DNA from: Marinobacter sp. F4216
GTDB lineage: Bacteria; Pseudomonadota; Gammaproteobacteria; Pseudomonadales; Oleiphilaceae
Direction of reading: 5' to 3'
DNA length: 64,000 nt
NCBI RefSeq assembly: GCF_019931195.1
Contig: NZ_JAIOUO010000006.1
Location: 1 to 64,000 of the forward strand
Of this stretch, positions 1-8,149 are shown piece after piece. The notes under the pieces were generated by a model. That model was given only the letters and a program-made list of their open reading frames with translations. It made no database searches and was not told the origin of the DNA. Every line of letters begins with the position of its first letter. Position 1 is the stretch's first letter. Position numbers and translations under genes: made by a program.

Positions 1-1
1 G

Positions 2-3000
2 GCTGCCACTGATCACCGTGTCTTCATCGCCACTGCCCGAGGTATCGCCGCTGAACACCGCCGTGTCGTTGATCGGGGTGACGGTGATCGCCACGGTATC
101 GCTATCGGACGCGCCGTTGCTGTCCGTGGACAGGACCGTCAGCGTATCGCTGCCATTGACGTCAAGATTGCCCTGGTACGTCAGCGATGCCAGGGTGGCG
201 TTGATGTCAGCCACTGAACCAGAGAGCGTTAAATCACCCGAGTCGTTGGCGCCAGCCGAGATCGTGGCCGCGCCGGACAGGGTGACATTCACGGTGCCAT
301 TGTTGACGGTCAACTGAACGGTGGAGAGATTATTATCGGCGTCGGTGACACTGATGCCGCTGATGGCCAGAGACGTATCTTCATTGACCGTTTGAGCACC
401 GGGGACCGTGTTCACCGGTGCATCGTTGACCGGGGTGATGTCCAGTGTGGCACTGCCGGCGACGGTGGCGGACCCATCGGTGATGCTGTAGCTGAAGCTG
501 ACCGAGGTATCGTCGTTGGGGGCCGGGGTGTAGGTCCAGGTGCCGTCACCGTTGTCGGTCAGAAGACCATTGCCACTGGTGATGGCCAGCCCGGTTGCGG
601 TGAGCGAATCGCCGTCGGCATCACTGGCATTGCCCAGCAACTCGGCCTGGGTGATGGTGCGCGCACCGCTGTCTTCAGCAATCGGTGCCAGCGTGACCGG
701 CGAGGTGGTCGGTGCATCGTTTTGTGCCATGACGTCCACGGTCATGGTGTAACTTGAGGCCGAATCGGCCGTGCCATCGTTAACAGAAAAACCGAAGCTG
801 TCGTAGCCGGTACCGTTGGCATCAGCCACCGGGGTAAAAGTCAGGTTACCCGCATCGATATCGGCCTTCGTGATCACCTGGTTCAGGGTGACGTCCACAC
901 CGTTGAGCTGCAAAGATCCGGCACTTTCTAAAGAAGTAATCTGAACGCTGGCCAGTGCATCGCCGTCGATGTCACTGAATTTAAAATCAGCTGCCGTAAA
1001 GGTATAGACGGTGTCTTCGTTGGTCGTGATGGTATTGTTCGCCGCCGTCGGTGCGTCGTTGACGTTGGTCACGTTGAAATTGAACGTATCCGTGGCTGAC
1101 GCCGCTCCGTCTTCACCACCATCGGCCAGGGAGAAACCAAACGCGTCCGTGGTCACCTGCGATCCATCGTGGACGAAGATCAGGCGGTTGTTGTCGATGT
1201 CATCCTGAGTAAACGAGGAGATCGCCACGCCGGGATTGGTCGTCAGTTCCAGTTGGCCATTGGTCGGCCCGCTGGTGACCGTATAAGTCAGTTCGGCCCC
1301 CGCATCGTCGGGATCAGCTCCGCTAAGCATCGCCGAGGTGATGGTTACCTGGCCACCCTCGGCCACTGTTGCTGCCGCATTGGTGCCCACCGTCGGCGCA
1401 TCATTGACCGACGTGATGGCGATATCACGCGCCTGGGTATTGCTGTTGGCATTACCATCATTGACGGTGAAGCTTACCGTACGAGTCGTTGTGTCCGGAT
1501 TCTCGCTGGTGTTGTTATAGGTGATTGAGCGGAGTGCCGTTTCATATTGCCCCAACGTGGCACTGCCGGTCAGCGTCAAGGTTCCAGTGGCAGCGTCGAA
1601 GGAACCGGTAATGCCGTTTTGATCCGTGAAACCAAGGACGTCTTCGCCACTGATGTATCCTGCGGTAATTTGCACGACGGCCGATTGAATGTTCGTGTCA
1701 TCTGCATCGGTGATGGCCAGCGTGGAAGTGATCGCGACCGCTCCATCATTCTCCGTATATGACAGCGCCGTATCTTCCAGGGCGGAACCGGTAGGCGCGG
1801 CATTGGTGTCGTCAACGACTTCAATAGTGAAGATTTCACTGTAGGTCAGCCCACCTGAATCAGTGACCTGGACCGTAATGGCATGTGATGTCGCGGTCTG
1901 GTAATCGATCAGGGAGGCATCCAGAACCGTGATCTCTCCGCTGACCGGATCAATGTCGAAACGGCCACCGGCGTTATCGAGAAGCGTGTAAGTAAAGCTG
2001 TCACCAATGTCTGGATCAATGGTCGACAGCGTACCGACCACGGTTCCGTTGACATCAGTATCCAGCACGGAAAGGATCAGTTCCGGGTTGCTCGGTGTGA
2101 ACCCTGCGCCGCTGGCGTGCCCCACGGTCAGGTTGTTACCGCCGACGCTATCGATGACCCCGCCACTGTCGGACAGATTGTCGAATATCCAGTTCGCAAC
2201 CAGGCCAGGTTCGTTACTGGGCAGCGTCTCGGAGTAGTGCGTCGCCACTTCCGTGGCTGTGCGCACATCATCGAAGAGCCGGACATCATACAGCGTGCCG
2301 TTAAAGTGCTGGAGCGGATCCAAACTGCCGCTGCCGCCGGCGCCGTCCTGCTCCTGACCGAACATCAAAGTTCCGCCCGTCGGAATCGTCTCGCCTGCCG
2401 ATAATCCGGTGCCGCTGTCTACCAACACGCCATCGATGTATATGCTCCAGTCTCCGGCGGTGTTGTCCCAGCTCACAGACAGGGTGTGGCTCTGCCCATC
2501 CATCAGGGCCGCGTTGTAATCAATAGCATCCGAATACACTGGAGTACCGGTGCCGATATCGAGCTCAAGCGCGTTCGGGTTATTCGTGTCCGTTGATGAC
2601 ACCGTTTGGATGCTGAGCACATCCCCGGATCCCGTGTTGTAGGAAATAAAAGCCGTCTCGTGATCGGGAGAGGTGTTCTTGCCTTCAAACTGCACCTCTA
2701 CCGTGAACTGGCTAAGCGGGCTTGGCAGTCCACTGTCGGCGACAAGATACGTATCGTTACCACCGTCCTCATTGAGGCTGATCCCGCCCTGAGTGTTGGA
2801 TGTGGTTGTCAGGTCGATGGGGGCATCGTTGACCGGGTTCACGGTGACACTGCTACTGGCTGACTCGGCGCTGAACGCGGAGCTTCCGGCGGTCCCGGAG
2901 GTGGTAAAATCGATCCTGACATCGTCGATGTACATCAGTGCACCGGTTGCCGGTGCGTCTACTTTGAAGCGGATCGTCGTGTTGGCCGCAGCATAGGCGC

Positions 3001-4510
3001 TGATATCAAAGGATTCGAAAGACCCCACGTTTCCCACGTAGTTGTCTTGATTGATGTAGTATGTCTGCAGTGGGTTCCAGTTGGCGCCGTCGAATATCTC
3101 AAGGATAACCGTGCCGGTTTCGACGTTGTAGCTCTCCTCATAGGTAAAACTCAACGTTGCCGAGGTCGCTCCGCTTAGATCGACCTCGCGCTCAATGGAG
3201 GTACCATTGTTCAGGCCAATCTGCAGGTACGAACCATCGACCACCGAGCCCGCGCTGCTAATGGAGATATTGGCGCCAGTAGTCTGCCAAGAGTCACTCC
3301 AGTTGACACTGCCATTGTTGCCGCTATAGCCGTTCTCAAAGGAATCCAGGACAAAGGTGGTGCTCAAATCCATCGTGCCACCGGCCGTGCCGGAGGTCTG
3401 ATCCCAGGCTTGAAAGGTGATGCCGTCGGTAACCGTACCGTTCCAGTCCGCATCTGGCACGAAGCGCACCGAGGTGTTGGCGTCGGCTGCCAGCAGACGA
3501 GCCGCTGAACTGTCTACCGCGCCAAAGGCGATCCAGTTGGTGCCGCCGTCGGTGGTGTACTCCCAGGTACCGTTGCTGTCGTCGACGGCAATGACTGCGA
3601 TGCCATCAACCCCACCGCCGGGGCCGGGGGGATGGGTGATCTGGCCCGCGATGAGGTCGGTAACCAGGGTGCCGTTATTACTGACCGGGTCTTCGTCAAT
3701 GGTTTGTAAATCGTTCGCACCGTTCAATGTCGGCAGAATGTTCTGCCACTGGCTCTGCTGACTGTCGCTGATGGCGACGGTCGCTTCGATGTCACCGGCC
3801 TGATATTCCAGATCCCAGTCGCCGCCAAGGCTTTGGTGACCGGTCAAGTCATCGGAGGCCGCAACGTCGGCCTGGGTCAATTCGCTGATTTCATTGATCA
3901 GGCCTTTACCGGACTCGGACGCTGCCAGGTCACAGCCATAGAAAAGAATGTCTGCGTCGGAATCCAGGTACTCTGCCCAGGATTGCAGCTGGCCTTGATA
4001 GGAAAGCAGATTCTCGTTACTGAGCTGACCGCTGCCCAGATCAACGGCGCCATCAGAACCGTGAGAAATAATGTGGATGGCGTCTACCGCCTGATAATCC
4101 TGCAACGTTGCGGTTATCTGTTCGATGCCATCGCGGTTATTGTCGAGCAGGATGACTTCCAACCGGCGATCGTCATCGCTCTCAGAGAGCATGCCATCGA
4201 CCAGTTGCTGGTAGTCGGGCGTATCGGTATCCACAAAGACCAACTCGGTACGAACAGAGGTCTCCGTCGCAGGCGAAGTTACTTCTTGATCCTGGGGGCT
4301 TAGCTCCGAGGGTTCGCTTTGGGTCTGTTCTTTTGCCAGCTGGGCACGCTGTTTTTCAAGCACTGCGGCCGTGTCGTCCAGCAACGTGGCCAGGGAATCG
4401 TCGGTAGCCGGATTATCAGCGGCCCCGGCAAACATATCCGCCGAGAACAGCATCCGTGGCTCAAGAGCCTCGATGAGTGGGGCGCCGCGTTTTTTTTGTT
4501 TTTTATCCAT
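2..4510 (-). CDS. LEPR-XLL / DUF4347 giant repeat surface protein (C-terminus outside window)
   Basis: A single uninterrupted minus-strand frame of 1503 codons starts at ATG 4510 (GGAG about 9 nt upstream) and is still open at the window edge. Residues about 13-22 read IEALEPRMLFSAD, the LEPR-XLL motif found at the extreme N-terminus of large repetitive secreted proteins. Residues about 85-240 look like DUF4347 (IIASHGSDG-like IISHGSDGAVDLG, FYGCDLAAS, GGDWDLEYQ). Then follow a repeat ending RFVPDADWNGTVTDGITF (about 250-375), a jelly-roll-like segment (3390-2900), a LamG/concanavalin-type lectin domain (about 2790-2150), a cadherin-like domain (about 2100-1810) and a tandem of cadherin/Ig-like repeats rich in Asp, Thr and Gly with recurring VNDAP linkers. 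Likely an adhesin or cell-surface protein, perhaps calcium dependent. It is the last visible gene of a run with three membrane-adaptor genes, which suggests they export or process it. Substrate and exact function are unknown. Confidence 0.85.
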   Translation of the reverse strand, partial: MDKKQKKRGAPLIEALEPRMLFSADMFAGAADNPATDDSLATLLDDTAAVLEKQRAQLAKEQTQSEPSELSPQDQEVTSPATETSVRTELVFVDTDTPDYQQLVDGMLSESDDDRRLEVILLDNNRDGIEQITATLQDYQAVDAIHIISHGSDGAVDLGSGQLSNENLLSYQGQLQSWAEYLDSDADILFYGCDLAASESGKGLINEISELTQADVAASDDLTGHQSLGGDWDLEYQAGDIEATVAISDSQQSQWQNILPTLNGANDLQTIDEDPVSNNGTLVTDLIAGQITHPPGPGGGVDGIAVIAVDDSNGTWEYTTDGGTNWIAFGAVDSSAARLLAADANTSVRFVPDADWNGTVTDGITFQAWDQTSGTAGGTMDLSTTFVLDSFENGYSGNNGSVNWSDSWQTTGANISISSAGSVVDGSYLQIGLNNGTSIEREVDLSGATSATLSFTYEESYNVETGTVILEIFDGANWNPLQTYYINQDNYVGNVGSFESFDISAYAAANTTIRFKVDAPATGALMYIDDVRIDFTTSGTAGSSAFSAESASSSVTVNPVNDAPIDLTTTSNTQGGISLNEDGGNDTYLVADSGLPSPLSQFTVEVQFEGKNTSPDHETAFISYNTGSGDVLSIQTVSSTDTNNPNALELDIGTGTPVYSDAIDYNAALMDGQSHTLSVSWDNTAGDWSIYIDGVLVDSGTGLSAGETIPTGGTLMFGQEQDGAGGSGSLDPLQHFNGTLYDVRLFDDVRTATEVATHYSETLPSNEPGLVANWIFDNLSDSGGVIDSVGGNNLTVGHASGAGFTPSNPELILSVLDTDVNGTVVGTLSTIDPDIGDSFTYTLLDNAGGRFDIDPVSGEITVLDASLIDYQTATSHAITVQVTDSGGLTYSEIFTIEVVDDTNAAPTGSALEDTALSYTENDGAVAITSTLAITDADDTNIQSAVVQITAGYISGEDVLGFTDQNGITGSFDAATGTLTLTGSATLGQYETALRSITYNNTSENPDTTTRTVSFTVNDGNANSNTQARDIAITSVNDAPTVGTNAAATVAEGGQVTITSAMLSGADPDDAGAELTYTVTSGPTNGQLELTTNPGVAISSFTQDDIDNNRLIFVHDGSQVTTDAFGFSLADGGEDGAASATDTFNFNVTNVNDAPTAANNTITTNEDTVYTFTAADFKFSDIDGDALASVQITSLESAGSLQLNGVDVTLNQVITKADIDAGNLTFTPVADANGTGYDSFGFSVNDGTADSASSYTMTVDVMAQNDAPTTSPVTLAPIAEDSGARTITQAELLGNASDADGDSLTATGLAITSGNGLLTDNGDGTWTYTPAPNDDTSVSFSYSITDGSATVAGSATLDITPVNDAPVNTVPGAQTVNEDTSLAISGISVTDADNNLSTVQLTVNNGTVNVTLSGAATISAGANDSGDLTLSGSVADINATLASLTYQGNLDVNGSDTLTVLSTDSNGASDSDTVAITVTPINDTAVFSGDTSGSGDEDTVISGS

Positions 4511-4555
4511 CAGGTGCCTAACTCCATCTGAGACCCCTTTCCGTCAACACTGAAC

Positions 4556-5956
4556 TCAGCGCTCGGCCAATTCCGGGTAACAAGCCATCGGCTTGAAGGT
4601 GGCTGTCGAATCAAGGGCTGCGACCGTATTTTGTAACTGGTCGGATAGATCGGTTTTGCCGGACACAGCCATTTCCAGCCAATATTCCTGGACGTCTTTT
4701 CTGTCCGGCAGAAGCTCCGTTTCGAAGCCCAACAGACCAAGCGCATCCTGACGTTTCTCTGCGAACGCTCGCTTACTAAAGTACCCCAGACCTACACGGC
4801 CCTTATGCTCGCCCCCGGCCAGAACGAATCGGTCGGTAATGCCTGCTTGATCAAGGCGGGCCAGTAATTCGTCAGCGTCCTGAGAGTTGGAGGGCTCCAC
4901 CGCGAGCACCTGATAGCCTGCCGTTACGTTGTTACTGACCGAGCGTAACTGCAACTTTTCTGTTGCTTGTTCAAGCCTTTCGGCAAGCCCTTGAGCAGTG
5001 GCTTCGTCTTCGACGGGGCCGATGCTGTAACAGCTTTCTGGCGGATACTCGTCAGCGACCTCGACGGGAGCCCCACTCTCCGCAGCCTCGGCAACCTGTT
5101 CGGGCTCATCCAGAGACGGCGGTAAAAAGCTCAACTGACACCGTAGGCCGGCAGGGATTTGATAATCGGGATTGGGCAGGCTTAAGCGAACACCGAAGGT
5201 GCCGCTGGCAGCATCAGCAACACGATCGACTCGCTCAACCGTTGCACGGTATTCGGCTGAGGTCCCATAGCCCGTGCTCACCTCCGCCTCCATACCCGGC
5301 GAGATCTGCTCCCAATAATCCACCGGCACGATGACCTCCACATGCAGGGGATCTAATTGAGCAACACGAACCAGAGGATCGTTTTCCACAAACTCACCCA
5401 CCGATTTGAAGCGTTCCATGACCACGCCCGCGACGGGGCTGCGGATACTGCGCTGCATCAGGATCATTTTTGCCCGGTGATATTCAAGCTCTGCAAGGGC
5501 CTTCTCATCCTGCTGTTGCCTGACCTGCAGTTCCGCAATGCGCGCTTCGGTTTTCGACTGATCCACATCGTGCTGGGAGATGGCGGATTTACGTAACAGT
5601 TCCCGCATACGCTTTTCAGTCAGCGAACCAAATTCGGCACGTTCCTGGTGTAACTCTATGGCCGTATCCATACCGGCTCGAATCCGGGCCAGCTCCAGAG
5701 AGGCCCGTTCCACACTCGATTCAAGCTCGACAATGACGGTGCCTTTTTCTACCCGGTCACTGCGATAAACGTGGATGGCATCAACAACGCCGGGTATGGC
5801 GCTGCCCACATCGACAATTTCACTGGGCTGCATGACACAGTCCTGGATGGGAATGGCGTGACCAGCTTCTTCCCGTGGATGCTCGTTTGCCTGAACGCTG
5901 ACGACTGCATTCGTTATCAGAGCGAACAGGAGCGAGACCCGTGCTTTTATTTTCAT
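4556..5956 (-). CDS. HlyD-type periplasmic adaptor with C-terminal SPOR-like region
   Basis: 466 aa. Residues 1-23 form a signal peptide (positive start, hydrophobic core, VQA-N). About 45-80 and 172-200 form the split biotinyl-lipoyl-like barrel of membrane fusion proteins (IRSPVAGVVMERF), separated by an alpha-helical coiled-coil hairpin (about 82-170). A beta-barrel domain follows (200-280). After a Glu-rich linker, about 305-415 look like a SPOR domain (CYSIGPV, YQVLAVEP, GLGYFSKRAFAEK), a fold that in other proteins binds denuded septal peptidoglycan. No transmembrane anchor apart from the signal peptide, so probably periplasmic. It ends 45 nt before the LEPR-XLL gene and follows the M50-HlyD gene by 31 nt, so it is probably co-transcribed with both. 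SPOR assignment is by eye; the adaptor assignment is firm. Confidence 0.8.
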   Translation of the reverse strand: MKIKARVSLLFALITNAVVSVQANEHPREEAGHAIPIQDCVMQPSEIVDVGSAIPGVVDAIHVYRSDRVEKGTVIVELESSVERASLELARIRAGMDTAIELHQERAEFGSLTEKRMRELLRKSAISQHDVDQSKTEARIAELQVRQQQDEKALAELEYHRAKMILMQRSIRSPVAGVVMERFKSVGEFVENDPLVRVAQLDPLHVEVIVPVDYWEQISPGMEAEVSTGYGTSAEYRATVERVDRVADAASGTFGVRLSLPNPDYQIPAGLRCQLSFLPPSLDEPEQVAEAAESGAPVEVADEYPPESCYSIGPVEDEATAQGLAERLEQATEKLQLRSVSNNVTAGYQVLAVEPSNSQDADELLARLDQAGITDRFVLAGGEHKGRVGLGYFSKRAFAEKRQDALGLLGFETELLPDRKDVQEYWLEMAVSGKTDLSDQLQNTVAALDSTATFKPMACYPELAER

Positions 5957-5987
5957 TCTTATTCTCTCCTGCTGAATACTTGTAGGG

Positions 5988-8135
5988 TCAGAAATCGAGC
6001 CTGCTCAACAGCAGCTGGCGACCACTGCGCAACCATTGGCTGGCCAGAGGCTCAGCGCCATGATCAAAGCGCACGTAGGCGCGCTCTCCCACCCCGGCCA
6101 CATTGAAACCCTCGGGCAATGACAGATCTACATGAAACACCTCTTCTGCGGCAGAGGTTCCCCCGCTATCGGTCTTCTTTACCGCGATGGCCCCGCCGCC
6201 GGCAGTACCCAGGGCTCTGCTGGGCAACACCGTGCTGCCGGCCGGCGTCTCTCGACTGACATGAACCTGCACCGTCTCACTCAACCGTTCGGCAACCCGG
6301 ACCTCAACTTGGGAGACCTTTTCTCGCACCAGGCCTATCTTCGATTGCGGCACGACCGCCCTCACGATCAGGCGCTCCGGGCTGATCACATAACCGATCA
6401 GCTCACCTTTTCGCAGGTGACGTCCGACGAACCTGCTTTCGTCAGGCAGCACAAACACACCGGCGACCTGGCTACGCACGATCAGGGAGTCCTGCTGTGT
6501 TTTCAGCATCGCCAGCTCGGCTTCAACCCAACGAAGCTCTGAATCAAGCAATTTCGATTTCACGCGCTGATTCAAACGCTCGGCGGCAATGCGAATTTCC
6601 AACTCCCGGCGGCGCGCATCCAGTTTTGAAATTTGAGCTTCCAGTGAAAAGGCGCTCATGCGAACCAGAGGTGTATTGGCCTCGACAGGCGTTCCGGGTT
6701 CCACCAACACCTCTTCCACCAACCCTTCTGCACCGCTATAGACCAGGGCCTGCTCGGTAACCCAGACAACGCCTTGTGCCTGACTGGTGAGTGATACCGG
6801 CACGAGTAACAGAATGGCGCTCACACCACCGATCGTTAGTGCGGAAACTCCCGTAGCCCGTTTACGCCGACCCGCCAGCGACGGCCCTTCGAGCAGAAAA
6901 CGGGTACCACGATAGAGCGGCAGAACAATTTGCGTCCCCATCGCCCAGGCGCCCAGGGCAACCCCGATAAACAGGTATTCTTCCACCAGAAACAGCACGA
7001 TGACGGCAAGAATGAACAACCGATAGATAAAGGCCGCCAGCCCATACACAGCAAACCAGACTGACTCGCCGGCGGCCGTCACTGGGGAACGAGCGGATTC
7101 AATACCAAACAGATAACGCTGAATCAGATACAGGTAGTAGCGGCTTGAGCGGGCATAGAGATTGGGAATTTCAGCCAGATCCTGCAGTACGTAATAACCA
7201 TCGAATCGCAACAGCGGGTTGGCGTTGAACAGAAGGGTCGAGACAGTACCAATCAACATTGCGTTGAACGCGACGTCGCGCACCAGACCAGGCTCAACGG
7301 CCAGCCATACGAACAGCGCCAGTGCAGCGATGAATAACTCGACCAGTACACCTACCGCGCCGACCAGTGCCCGTTTGTACTTGTCACGTATCTCCCACGC
7401 TGCAGAGGCGTCCACATACGGCACCGGCGCAAAAACCAGAAGTGTTATCCCCATTTCATGCACTTCGCCCCCCCACATTTTCACCGTAAAGGCGTGGGCA
7501 AACTCATGCACTATTTTGATAACCACAAAGGTCAGCAGCATCAGAACAAGGTTGGCCGGTAACAGGATATCCCGGTTTACCGATGCGCTGATTTCGGGAA
7601 TATTTGTCAGACCCAGAAGGCCAGCTAAACCAACCAGGAGTATCCAGACGACCACTCCGGCTCTGGAAAACACCGGGCGAATCCACGGCATGAGGCGATT
7701 CAGAATCGTGTCGGGATCCAGCAACGGAATCCGGATCGCCAAGGGGTTCATGAAGGCTCGTTGCCTGCGAAGACGGCGCTCATCCTGAAAACGGTTAAAG
7801 AATTCCTTGGCCTCGGCCGGCAATTCACTGCGCAGAAGATCCATCGCGAACAACTGCGTCAGAATCAGCACGATGTCATCCTGGGTCGGCGCATCCTCAC
7901 CCAGAACGATCCTTATCCTGTGGTGGATTTCTTCCACCGTGAGTTCACCGTCGAGTCGACCAACAAACTCATAAGCCGGTGCGCTGAAACGGAGATGACG
8001 ACTGTTGGATTGATCGCGCAACAGGTACCAGCGTTCACCACGGTATTGCTGGGAGTGGGTTCTTACGTGCTGACGCAGCCTGGGCCGCAACCCGGCAAGT
8101 AAAGGCCAATGGGGATTTTGGGATGCCACGGTCAT
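5988..8135 (-). CDS. M50-like membrane metalloprotease fused to PqqD-like and HlyD domains
   Basis: 715 aa. The N-terminus (about 20-110) resembles a PqqD-like peptide-binding winged helix (WYLLRD, YEFVGRLDG, VEEI). Membrane segments start near residue 160. HEFAH at 210-214 is the zinc site of site-2-protease (M50) enzymes, and NPLLRFDGYY (306-315, Asp312) supplies the usual third ligand, so the active site looks intact. More membrane helices follow (about 245-285, 355-405, 430-450), then a lipoyl/HlyD domain (about 465-640, YSGAEGLVEEVLVEPGTPV) that would face the periplasm. The gene ends 31 nt before the HlyD-SPOR gene and starts 14 nt after the GAF-HlyD gene. Related M50-HlyD proteins are often labelled peptidase M50 or HlyD family without a known substrate; here the LEPR-XLL protein downstream is the obvious candidate, which is an inference. 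Confidence 0.82.
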   Translation of the reverse strand: MTVASQNPHWPLLAGLRPRLRQHVRTHSQQYRGERWYLLRDQSNSRHLRFSAPAYEFVGRLDGELTVEEIHHRIRIVLGEDAPTQDDIVLILTQLFAMDLLRSELPAEAKEFFNRFQDERRLRRQRAFMNPLAIRIPLLDPDTILNRLMPWIRPVFSRAGVVVWILLVGLAGLLGLTNIPEISASVNRDILLPANLVLMLLTFVVIKIVHEFAHAFTVKMWGGEVHEMGITLLVFAPVPYVDASAAWEIRDKYKRALVGAVGVLVELFIAALALFVWLAVEPGLVRDVAFNAMLIGTVSTLLFNANPLLRFDGYYVLQDLAEIPNLYARSSRYYLYLIQRYLFGIESARSPVTAAGESVWFAVYGLAAFIYRLFILAVIVLFLVEEYLFIGVALGAWAMGTQIVLPLYRGTRFLLEGPSLAGRRKRATGVSALTIGGVSAILLLVPVSLTSQAQGVVWVTEQALVYSGAEGLVEEVLVEPGTPVEANTPLVRMSAFSLEAQISKLDARRRELEIRIAAERLNQRVKSKLLDSELRWVEAELAMLKTQQDSLIVRSQVAGVFVLPDESRFVGRHLRKGELIGYVISPERLIVRAVVPQSKIGLVREKVSQVEVRVAERLSETVQVHVSRETPAGSTVLPSRALGTAGGGAIAVKKTDSGGTSAAEEVFHVDLSLPEGFNVAGVGERAYVRFDHGAEPLASQWLRSGRQLLLSRLDF

Positions 8136-8149
8136 TTGTCGTTCTCCCC

